64,000 nt of DNA, taken from assembly GCA_021774785.1 (NCBI GenBank), contig JAJFIQ010000019.1, forward strand, positions 992,001 to 1,056,000, given 5' to 3'. The translations under genes and the position numbers were made by a program. Origin of the DNA: Emcibacter sp. (lineage in GTDB: Bacteria; Pseudomonadota; Alphaproteobacteria; Sphingomonadales; Emcibacteraceae). A model generated the notes under the pieces. That model was not told where the DNA came from, made no database searches, and worked only from the letters and a program-made list of their open reading frames with translations. Positions 33,664 through 41,533 of this stretch are shown in pieces (positions within the stretch are counted from its first letter, which is position 1; the number at the start of each line of letters is the position of its first letter).

Positions 33664-35654
33664 AAATCATCCCCAAACCCGGGAAGATCCTGTTCATCAT
33701 CAAAGGCCACTGCCTTCTGGAATGTACTCAGTTGATATTTATCTGCTTCAACGTCGGTATCATCCACATCCGGATCAATCACTTCGAATATATCTATGGG
33801 TTCTTCTGATAAATCCGGTTCCGGCATTAGTTCGGGAATATGTTCCAGCGCAGCGTCACCGGACATATCGCCATCATTTTCTGTTTCTGGGGCAAGTAAC
33901 CGCCCGTCAGGGTCGGCTTCCTGATCCTCCCAGTCAGACCCGGTTTGTGAAATCGCTACTATGATCAGGGTTGGTGCCGGGGACAAAATACGTGTGGTAA
34001 AATTCTGATCCTCATAATAGCGTAGTTTCCGGGCCCGAATTGGTGGAAGTCCGGCAATCTGGATCAGTTCTTGCGTCGTGGGCAATTGCATCACCTCACC
34101 GGGGGTCAGTAGCTGGCGGGCGGTTTCCTGACGGGAGACCATCACATGCCCGAGCCACGGCGATAATCGGTGCCCGGCATAGTTCCGCTGTGATCTGAGT
34201 TCTGTTGCTGAACCCAGGCTGTCTGAAATTCGTTTGGCTGTCCGTTCGTCATTGGTGGCAAAGGCCACCCTTACATGACAGTTATCAAGGATACTGTTGT
34301 TTTCGCCGTAAGCCTTGGATATCTGGTTGAGGCTCTGGGCAATGAGAAACGCCCGGATGCCATAGCCCGCCATGAAAGCAAGGGCCGTCTCGAAAAAATC
34401 CAGCCGACCCAGCGCCGGGAACTCATCCAGCATAAGAAGCAGCTGGTTGCGGTTTTTATCTTCTGGCAGTTTTTCTGTCAGACGGCGGCCAATCTGATTG
34501 AGGATCAAACGCATCAGCGGCTTGGTCCGGCTTAAATCGCTGGGCGGCACCACCAGATAGAGGGAGACCGGTTTGTCGGATCTGATCAGATCCATCAGGC
34601 TAAAATCCGATTTTGACGTAACCTGCTGCACTACCGGGTCCCGGTAGAGGGTGAGGAAGCTGAGCGCCGTACTCAACACGCCGCTACGTTCATTCTCTGA
34701 TTTATTTAAAAGTTCCCGTGCGACGGAAGCCACAGCGGGATGAGCAATAGGGTTTGCATATGACCCGACGTGGTTGGTAATCAACATTTCCTGCAACGTG
34801 GTTTTGAAGGATTTGGCCGGATCACTTAAAACTTCAGCCACTTGGGCCAGTGTTTTTTCTGTCTCAGCATACAGCACATGCAGGATGGTGCCCACCAGCA
34901 GGGAGTGGCTGGTTTTCTCCCAGTGGTTACGACGTTCCAGCATGCCTTCCGGGTCAACCAGAATGTCGGCAATATTCTGCACGTCCCGCACTTCATTCAA
35001 ACCCCGCCGCACTTCCATCAGCGGGTTATAATGGACGCTGGCAATATCTGTGGGATTGAAACACAGGCAATGTGAGAATGTGGACCGCCAGCCGGAGGTC
35101 AGTTGCCAGTTCTCGCCCTTCAAATCATGGACCACAACACTGCCCGTCCAGCTGAGCAAGGTCGGGATCACAAGCCCCACACCCTTGCCGGAACGGGTTG
35201 GGGCAAAGGTCATAATATGCTCCGGCCCGTCATGGCGCAGGTAACGATCATTGAACTGGCCGAGGAACACGCCTTTGGGTTTAAGCAGGCCAGCTTGCTT
35301 GATATCGGCTTTATTGGCCCAGCGGGCAGAACCATAGGTGGTTACCTGACCGCTTTCCCGCGCCCGCCAGAGGGAGCCTATTACGGCAACCAACGTTCCC
35401 ATAATTCCGCCCGCTGCTGCCAGGCCACCGGCCTTGTAAAATACCGTCGGTGCGTAAACTTCAAACGCGTACCACCATTCAAATAACCGCCAGGGGTAAT
35501 AGACAGGATAGGCACCGATTTGAAACCACGGCGTCCCGAGCCGGGCCTGAAACCCCAGCATAAACGCCGCCCATTCAGTGGCAGCCCAAAAAGTGCTAAT
35601 CACGACTATGAAGGTGATCAATATTTGACCAATAAGTATCTTTGTTGGGGTCAT
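33660..35654 (-). CDS. traG: Type IV coupling protein TraG (VirD4-like)
   Basis: This 664-aa inner-membrane ATPase brings the relaxase-DNA complex to the secretion channel. Two N-terminal membrane helices (~5-30, ~75-95) precede the motor domain with Walker A FAPTRSGKGVGLVIPTLL (~145) and Walker B QLLLMLDEFPALGRLDFFE (~395). The GLNEVRDVQNIADIL and CHVRVAFATNDERTAKRISD blocks are typical. The acidic C-terminus is longer than the core and may contact substrates. It is the first gene of the minus-strand transfer operon; its promoter should lie in 35655-35774. Confidence 0.97.
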   Translation of the reverse strand: MTPTKILIGQILITFIVVISTFWAATEWAAFMLGFQARLGTPWFQIGAYPVYYPWRLFEWWYAFEVYAPTVFYKAGGLAAAGGIMGTLVAVIGSLWRARESGQVTTYGSARWANKADIKQAGLLKPKGVFLGQFNDRYLRHDGPEHIMTFAPTRSGKGVGLVIPTLLSWTGSVVVHDLKGENWQLTSGWRSTFSHCLCFNPTDIASVHYNPLMEVRRGLNEVRDVQNIADILVDPEGMLERRNHWEKTSHSLLVGTILHVLYAETEKTLAQVAEVLSDPAKSFKTTLQEMLITNHVGSYANPIAHPAVASVARELLNKSENERSGVLSTALSFLTLYRDPVVQQVTSKSDFSLMDLIRSDKPVSLYLVVPPSDLSRTKPLMRLILNQIGRRLTEKLPEDKNRNQLLLMLDEFPALGRLDFFETALAFMAGYGIRAFLIAQSLNQISKAYGENNSILDNCHVRVAFATNDERTAKRISDSLGSATELRSQRNYAGHRLSPWLGHVMVSRQETARQLLTPGEVMQLPTTQELIQIAGLPPIRARKLRYYEDQNFTTRILSPAPTLIIVAISQTGSDWEDQEADPDGRLLAPETENDGDMSGDAALEHIPELMPEPDLSEEPIDIFEVIDPDVDDTDVEADKYQLSTFQKAVAFDDEQDLPGFGDDL

Positions 35655-35774
35655 ATCCGTTCCTGAAATGTATCAATAGACACACTCAGGAGAACGATAA
35701 AACACTATCCCGTCAAGTAATTTTATTTATATAAAACAATGGCTTGTGAAGAATAACGTAACATAGTGATACTG

Positions 35775-36026
35775 ATGAGTCTCAAGGGAAAACAAGGTAT
35801 TCAGAGCGTAACAAAAAAAGTTGAAGAAAATTTGAGAGAATGTTCAAAATATTACAAAATGAACAAAAATCGTTCCCGGCAACCTCCATTTCCAAATCGA
35901 ATCAGCCTTTTGGATAAATTTCTCAATGAAAGAACTCTCCGCATGATAATCACAACCATTAAATCAGAACAAAAAAAGAACAAAGAGCCTTTACAGCGAT
36001 TCTTCAGGGTGTTATATATCCCATAA
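35775..36026 (+). CDS. Small hypothetical protein upstream of the methyltransferase
   Basis: This open frame of 83 codons is basic and polar (SLKGKQGIQSVTKKVEENLR, CSKYYKMNKNRSRQPPF). An ATG at 35775 lacks a clear ribosome-binding site. It lies between traG (divergent) and the methyltransferase gene, 40 bp before the latter. It could be a short control protein for the restriction-modification genes or a spurious frame; no domain is recognised. Confidence 0.35.
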   Translation: MSLKGKQGIQSVTKKVEENLRECSKYYKMNKNRSRQPPFPNRISLLDKFLNERTLRMIITTIKSEQKKNKEPLQRFFRVLYIP

Positions 36027-36066
36027 TGTCAAAAAATGACCCAGATAAGAAAAGCGGGAGAAAATA

Positions 36067-37332
36067 ATGAAAATTAAAAATTTCAAAGAATTACGCGAAC
36101 TCAACGCAATGTCCGTAGAAGAAGCTGCCCACCTTATGGGGGTCACTATCAAGACCATTTACCGATGGGAAAAAGGCGAAGTAGAACCCAAAAAACATTG
36201 CTTTGAAATCCTGCTGAACAAGCTTGCTTACAAACAACAATTTCGCAACCCTGACCCTGATTTTACATTCATCGATTTGTTTGCCGGTATCGGGGGCATC
36301 CGGCGTGGGTTTGAAGCCGCTGGCGGTAAATGTGTATTTACCAGTGAATGGGATGAATATGCCCAGAGAACCTACCGGGCCAACTTTCATGACGACCACC
36401 ATATTGCAGGTGATGTCACCGAGGTCAATGCGGAAGATATCCCCGTTCATGACGTTTTGTTGGCTGGCTTCCCGTGTCAACCATTCAGCATCGCAGGCGT
36501 AAGCAAAAAAAATGCCCTGGGTCGCGCACACGGTTTTGAGGATAAAACCCAGGGAACATTATTCTTTGATGTTTTACGAATTCTGAAGCATCATCGCCCG
36601 GCAGCCTTTCTTCTGGAAAATGTAAAAAACCTGAAAAGCCATAACAGGGGTGACACCTTTGCAACCATCATAGGCGCACTTCAGGATGAGCTTGGCTATA
36701 AAATTAGCACCCGTGTCATAGACGCCAAGGGGTATGTCCCCCAGCATCGCGAGAGAATCTTCATCGCCGGGTTTCGTGAGGACTGTGACTTTACATTTGA
36801 TGACCTGCAGTTTGCAGACCCCAAAACCGGCCCGATTCTGGAATCCATTCTCCATGACCCATCAGAAGAGGCCGAAGAACATTATACGCTAAATGTCGAT
36901 GGCAAGGCTTCCAACGCTACCTCGTTAGTAAATGACAAATATACCCTCAGTGACAAATTATGGGCATATCTCCAGGCATATGCAGCAAAACACAAGGCTG
37001 CCGGTAACGGTTTCGGGTTTGGTTTAAACGGCCCCGACGGAAAAGCCCGCACGCTGTCGGCGCGCTACTACAAGGACGGATCGGAAATACTTATCAAACA
37101 GGAAGGGAAAAACCCTCGCAGACTGACGCCACGTGAGTGTGCACGCCTCATGGGTTATGACAGTGGTCGCAAGCCCGAGATGATTATCTCTGTGAGCGAC
37201 ACCCGGGCCTACAAACAGTTCGGAAATTCTGTCGTTGTTCCTGTCATTGAAGAAGTTGCCCGCTACATGAAGCCATATATTCTGGATCAAATCAGAAATG
37301 AGACGCAAGTAAAATACATTGCAGCCGAATAG
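36067..37332 (+). CDS. DNA (cytosine-5)-methyltransferase with N-terminal HTH
   Basis: This 421-aa C5-cytosine methyltransferase has FIDLFAGIGGIRRGFEAAGG (SAM binding, motif I), the catalytic Cys in AGFPCQPFSIAG (motif IV), LLENVKNLKSH (motif VI), VPQHRERIFIAGF (motif VIII) and FGNSVVVPVIEEV (motif X). The first ~60 residues form a helix-turn-helix (EEAAHLMGVTIKTIYRWEKG), as in Dcm-like enzymes that also regulate their own locus. With the following Vsr and MvaI/BcnI-type genes it forms a restriction-modification module; the target may be a CC-containing 5-bp site of that family, but specificity cannot be read here. Confidence 0.95.
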   Translation: MKIKNFKELRELNAMSVEEAAHLMGVTIKTIYRWEKGEVEPKKHCFEILLNKLAYKQQFRNPDPDFTFIDLFAGIGGIRRGFEAAGGKCVFTSEWDEYAQRTYRANFHDDHHIAGDVTEVNAEDIPVHDVLLAGFPCQPFSIAGVSKKNALGRAHGFEDKTQGTLFFDVLRILKHHRPAAFLLENVKNLKSHNRGDTFATIIGALQDELGYKISTRVIDAKGYVPQHRERIFIAGFREDCDFTFDDLQFADPKTGPILESILHDPSEEAEEHYTLNVDGKASNATSLVNDKYTLSDKLWAYLQAYAAKHKAAGNGFGFGLNGPDGKARTLSARYYKDGSEILIKQEGKNPRRLTPRECARLMGYDSGRKPEMIISVSDTRAYKQFGNSVVVPVIEEVARYMKPYILDQIRNETQVKYIAAE

Positions 37333-37343
37333 GGTGGATTATT

Positions 37344-37802
37344 GTGACTGATGTTGTTACGCCAAAAATACGCAGTGAAATGATGGCTGGTATCAAAGGA
37401 AAAAATACCAGACCAGAAATGATTATCAGACAGGCCCTCTTCCGCGAAGGTTTCCGATACAGACTACATGATAAAAAATTACCCGGAAAACCGGATTTGG
37501 TTTTACGAAAATACAATGCTGTGGTTCTGATCAACGGCTGCTTCTGGCATGGCCATAACTGTTACCTGTTCAAATGGCCAAAATCCCGTCCTGAATTCTG
37601 GCGGAGTAAAATCAATGGCAACAAAATTCGCGATGCACGCAACATTGCAATCCTGGCTAAATCCGGTTGGCGCGTTCTGACAATATGGGAATGCGCCCTG
37701 AAAGGAAAACACCGTCAGTCTCTGGATGATATCATTTCCAAAGCCGGTGATTTTCTCCTGTCTAACGACCCATTCCTCACTATTGAATGTAAAACCGGAT
37801 AA
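37344..37802 (+). CDS. vsr: Very short patch repair endonuclease Vsr
   Basis: This 152-aa mismatch endonuclease nicks next to T in T:G mismatches that arise by deamination of 5-methylcytosine. Family signatures are SEMMAGIKGKNTRPEMIIRQ, the catalytic Asp in KLPGKPDLVL, the zinc/active His in INGCFWHGHNCY and GWRVLTIWECAL. Vsr genes usually accompany Dcm-type methyltransferases, as here (11 bp downstream). The GTG start at 37344 fits the conserved N-terminus. It protects the modified genome from mutation. Confidence 0.96.
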   Translation: MTDVVTPKIRSEMMAGIKGKNTRPEMIIRQALFREGFRYRLHDKKLPGKPDLVLRKYNAVVLINGCFWHGHNCYLFKWPKSRPEFWRSKINGNKIRDARNIAILAKSGWRVLTIWECALKGKHRQSLDDIISKAGDFLLSNDPFLTIECKTG

Positions 37803-37895
37803 TCTTTTATAACTTTTTGGTTGCATCAACACATTCCGTGTGGATGATAACTCTGTCATTTAAATATTATCGGAAGTTTGGACTGGAGCATCCTA

Positions 37896-39245
37896 ATGGG
37901 GCTGGAGTTGTCGGAAATCAAAAGTCTGGATGCCATTCGCGGCATGATGACAAAGCATAACGTCAATACTCTGGTCTTCAAACGCCTTGCCCCCAACGAC
38001 AATTCCAAGAACCAGATTTATCTTGGCGCAGATTATTCATCCTTGCAACTTCTTCCCTTTGGCAAAGTATTCGCTGACAAGAGCAAGAAAGACAGCAAGC
38101 GCGATCGTTTCAAGGCTGACCTTCCGTTTTTCTGGATGGATGATGAAGGCAGATTGCATAAGGCCCCGAATGCCCAATTGATCCTCTATCCAAAATATCC
38201 TGAAGTCCGCATGTCCGGCTTTCTTAAAGGTGCAAGGGTTTGCCCAGGAGCTTATCTGAGAAGCCGGGATCCGGGTCGCATATTGCTTCTGGGTATAACC
38301 GGTGACCAGCGTATCATTGGCCATCTGGTTGGCCGTGAAAATCCCGTAACCCGGGAACTGGAACAATATGACAGTGAAGCCGTTTTCAGTGAAATCTTTA
38401 AAAAGGAAGCGGAACAAGATACCCGTAAACAGTTGCTGACAGCATTGAAAGAGATTTCAGAACTGGGCTGGATTAATTCCTTCAAACTGGGGGCCAATGG
38501 AGAAAGAGTTCCCTACAAAGCCCAGAACGGAGGAGGTTATACCCTTGAAGGGTTGCTGGGAGTAACACCTAATGGCCTGAACGAACCGGATTTTCTGGGA
38601 TGGGAGCTTAAACAGCATAGATCTCCGGGGCTGGACAAACCTCTCTCCGGTGGCGCGGTAACTTTAATGACCCCGGAACCGACAGGTGGCTTCTACCGTA
38701 CAGAAGGTATATTCGATTTTGTCAGAAAGTTCGGCTATCCTGACACAAAAGGTCGGGAAGACCGTTTTAATTTTGGAGGCGTCCACAAATTTGGAGAACT
38801 TCAGGCCCGTACCGGACTTACTCTGCAATTAACAGGATATGATATCAAGAAGAACCAGATTGCTGATATCACCGGCGGGATATCTCTGGTTTCCGAGGAT
38901 GGCGTGGAAGCTGCAATCTGGCACTATGGTACCCTGCTCGAGAAATGGAACAGGAAACATGCCAAAGCAGCCTATATCCCTTCTGCCAGCCGAAAGGGTG
39001 AAATCACACAGTATCAATATGGCCATGTCATTGCATTGGGGGTTGGAACAGATTTTGGAAAGTTCCTGTCCGCCATGGCATCCAGAATCATTTATTATGA
39101 CCCGGGTATAAAAGTAGAAGGTTTTTCAAGCGATAAACCAAAGGCAAAAAAACGCAGCCAGTTCAGAATAAAGCCCAAAGACATTCCCGTGTTGTATGAA
39201 AGTATGGAACTTGTTGATCTAATGACAATAGATCCGGGTTCATGA
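37896..39245 (+). CDS. MvaI/BcnI-family restriction endonuclease
   Basis: This is a 449-aa protein. Near residue 230-240 the stretch GLNEPDFLGWELKQH carries the D...E-x-K nuclease motif typical of MvaI/BcnI-type enzymes, followed by PLSGGAVTLMTPEPTGGFYR. MvaI and BcnI cut CC(W)GG or CC(S)GG as monomers; the specificity of this member is not known. An N-terminal ~200-residue part is additional to the small archetypes. I chose the ATG at 37896 with GGAG 9 nt upstream. Order methyltransferase, Vsr, endonuclease on one strand supports a working restriction-modification unit. Confidence 0.85.
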   Translation: MGLELSEIKSLDAIRGMMTKHNVNTLVFKRLAPNDNSKNQIYLGADYSSLQLLPFGKVFADKSKKDSKRDRFKADLPFFWMDDEGRLHKAPNAQLILYPKYPEVRMSGFLKGARVCPGAYLRSRDPGRILLLGITGDQRIIGHLVGRENPVTRELEQYDSEAVFSEIFKKEAEQDTRKQLLTALKEISELGWINSFKLGANGERVPYKAQNGGGYTLEGLLGVTPNGLNEPDFLGWELKQHRSPGLDKPLSGGAVTLMTPEPTGGFYRTEGIFDFVRKFGYPDTKGREDRFNFGGVHKFGELQARTGLTLQLTGYDIKKNQIADITGGISLVSEDGVEAAIWHYGTLLEKWNRKHAKAAYIPSASRKGEITQYQYGHVIALGVGTDFGKFLSAMASRIIYYDPGIKVEGFSSDKPKAKKRSQFRIKPKDIPVLYESMELVDLMTIDPGS

Positions 39246-39345
39246 TGTCAAACTTATATATTAATATGCAAGTATATACTTCTATGGCAAAAAAGTTGCC
39301 AGAACTAACATTAAAGATAATAGTAAATACAGGATGGTGGAATAA

Positions 39346-40719
39346 ATGCTAATCGCTCCAAGATTAACGGACTATCATGGAATACATATTGAGCAGGCAT
39401 CACTTGATTTTGCTATCCCGCATTTTGAAGAAGATATACCACTGTATCTTGATCCTTTTTTGCTATGGAGTTCACCATCACAGCAAGACCAATCACTACA
39501 CACGTCCCTTATTAATGCATTTAACCATCTTGGGGAGTTGATGCGAAAAGGAGAAGAACAAAAGGCGATAGAAATTTTAATCACTGCATCGGAGTGTGAC
39601 GAGGTAGGATTAGGTTTGTCTTCAAATCGTAAAGGAAAAAGAATTGGGCAGAAAAAAGCCAAGGAAATTCTTCAACTTTTTGAGGCAATACCAGAATATA
39701 AACGTAAAGGTTTTAAGCACTTTGAAGAAATTCAGTTTTTCATAACAGGCATATCAAGAGATCGAATTAGCGATATTGCGTGTAACTTCCTTAAGTCATT
39801 TCTTATAGATTATACAATTGAACAATGTAGTAAGAACGGCATTCCAATACAAGAATGTAACATAGAGAATGTTTATGATTACCGTTCAAATAAATTTATT
39901 CCATTCGAAAAAACAGAAATTCCAATAAACCCTAATAACGGTAAACCGTTAATTTTTGTTCCCAAACGTTGGTTAAGGTTTACTCCATGGATTAATTATG
40001 ACGATTACTTCCATCATCATTGCCCACAAGATGATATAGGGCATACTCCTGAAGAACTAAATCATGTCTCTGTACTAGACTATAATCGTCAAAATTATGG
40101 AGTTGTTGATGCTTACATTAAAGAAAAAGAAAGGACATTTAAAGATTGCCATAATGATCCACTATTTTCTCAAATCCCCATAATTTCTGCTAAAAGAAAA
40201 CTAAATTTAATTAAGAAATTGCCGACAGGAAAGGTAGATAATGCTGATCGTGATTATGAAGATGCAATTGCGGAATTATTCTCATCATTGCTTTATCCAC
40301 AACTTGATTTTGCCGCCGAACAAAGTCGTACAGAGAGTGGTGCGCTAATAAGGGACCTCATTTTTTATAATAATCAATCCAACGCTTTTTTGACCGATAT
40401 ATATGATAGCTATGGTTCAAAACAAATAGTCTTTGAAATGAAGAATGTTAAAGAGATTAGCCGCGACCATGTTAATCAGTTAAACCGATATATGACTGAT
40501 AGCTTAGGAAAATTTGGTGTGCTTGTAACACGTAATGAGCTTACAAAAGCTAGAAGGCAAAGTACAGTTGATTTGTGGTCTGGACAAAGACGTTGTATTA
40601 TTACTTTGACAGATGCGGATGTAGCGCAAATGGTGGAGCTTTTTGAGAGTAGGCAACGGTCGCCATTGGATGTGATAAAAAAGAAGTATGTCGAATTTAC
40701 CAGATTATGCCCTAGTTAG
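39346..40719 (+). CDS. PD-(D/E)XK-type nuclease-like protein, unrecognised family
   Basis: This is a 457-aa cytoplasmic protein. The N-terminal half (DFAIPHFEEDIPLYLDPFLL, WSSPSQQDQSLHTSLINAF) is conserved in style and aromatic-rich, with no named domain known to me. The C-terminal part has Asp337 in LIRDLIFY and Glu364-x-Lys366 in IVFEMKNVKE within a predicted alpha/beta core, as in PD-(D/E)XK nucleases. AT content is higher than in the neighbouring restriction-modification genes, suggesting separate acquisition. Two small paralogous genes follow in the same operon, the first 6 bp downstream. Confidence 0.75.
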   Translation: MLIAPRLTDYHGIHIEQASLDFAIPHFEEDIPLYLDPFLLWSSPSQQDQSLHTSLINAFNHLGELMRKGEEQKAIEILITASECDEVGLGLSSNRKGKRIGQKKAKEILQLFEAIPEYKRKGFKHFEEIQFFITGISRDRISDIACNFLKSFLIDYTIEQCSKNGIPIQECNIENVYDYRSNKFIPFEKTEIPINPNNGKPLIFVPKRWLRFTPWINYDDYFHHHCPQDDIGHTPEELNHVSVLDYNRQNYGVVDAYIKEKERTFKDCHNDPLFSQIPIISAKRKLNLIKKLPTGKVDNADRDYEDAIAELFSSLLYPQLDFAAEQSRTESGALIRDLIFYNNQSNAFLTDIYDSYGSKQIVFEMKNVKEISRDHVNQLNRYMTDSLGKFGVLVTRNELTKARRQSTVDLWSGQRRCIITLTDADVAQMVELFESRQRSPLDVIKKKYVEFTRLCPS

Positions 40720-40725
40720 GAGGAT

Positions 40726-41115
40726 ATGTTGAAGAAATGTGAAGTGGAAAATCTTGAAAAAATAATGGGACAGCTTGAAGGGTTGCATCGAGAAATCTCA
40801 GGGTTAGCAAAAAAATCTCCAAATGATGGACTTAACCCATTTAAGTTAAAATTTTTAAACTCTGCACTCTCTGCTGCAAATAGTTTATTAGGTACGGCCT
40901 ATAATCCCTTGGAGGGGTTTGACCAATTTGACAGTGATGATCTACCAACAAATAGCGATGCGACCTTCGTTCTTACCTCTTATCTTGAAGAGATAGAACG
41001 AATGAGGGCCGATAATATTTTCAATACCTATGGTAGTGGGTGGAGGTATGAACTTTCTGACAGCGACGATAAGATCCAAACTGCACCTCCTAAGAAAATT
41101 AAGGAGAAGAAATAA
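40726..41115 (+). CDS. Small helical protein A of a paralogous pair
   Basis: This is a 129-aa protein. The core (LHREISGLAKKSPNDGLNPF to SDATFVLTSYLEEIERMRAD) is mostly helical and aligns with the next gene's product, so the two are tandem paralogues. The C-terminal tail is Lys/Pro-rich. A strong ribosome-binding site (AGGAGG) overlaps the end of the nuclease-like gene, so expression is linked to it. No family recognised; a regulator, adaptor or inhibitor of the nuclease is possible. Confidence 0.7.
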   Translation: MLKKCEVENLEKIMGQLEGLHREISGLAKKSPNDGLNPFKLKFLNSALSAANSLLGTAYNPLEGFDQFDSDDLPTNSDATFVLTSYLEEIERMRADNIFNTYGSGWRYELSDSDDKIQTAPPKKIKEKK

Positions 41116-41474
41116 TGGTAAATAGCGGCACCCAATCAACTACGCTTGAAAAGGCACAGGCTTACGATTCATTTTTTGAAGTATTCTCTCACCTTTATAA
41201 AGAATTAAAAGCTCTTGGAAGTAAGAAGCCTGCAGAAACTCTGAGTGAAAGCAAGGTCAAAATCATTAATAGACTTCTTGAAGATATTAGAAAAAATATG
41301 GAAGATGAGCCAGAATATAAGTATTTAGACATGCTGGATAACGAGCTGTTGCCACAATACAGTGATGCAATTTTTACTTTGTCTCAATACGAAGGTGCTC
41401 TTAAGGGGTTTAAAGAAAGGTATTTTGGATATGATAGCGGTGCTTTAAAACATCAATGGAATATTGAGAAATAG
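41115..41474 (+). CDS. Small helical protein B of a paralogous pair
   Basis: This 119-aa protein starts by a TAATG stop-start overlap with the previous gene. The region FSHLYKELKALGSKKPAETL to SDAIFTLSQYEGALKGFKER matches the corresponding segment of protein A, including the SDA-x-F-x-L and Y-G-x-G/S-x(3) ends. It has no signal or membrane segment. The pair may form a heterodimer; this is inference from homology and coupling. Confidence 0.7.
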   Translation: MVNSGTQSTTLEKAQAYDSFFEVFSHLYKELKALGSKKPAETLSESKVKIINRLLEDIRKNMEDEPEYKYLDMLDNELLPQYSDAIFTLSQYEGALKGFKERYFGYDSGALKHQWNIEK

Positions 41475-41533
41475 ATCCTGAATGTCTGCTTTCCGGCACT
41501 AAACCACTCAGTCCTTGTTTTACAATAAAAATT

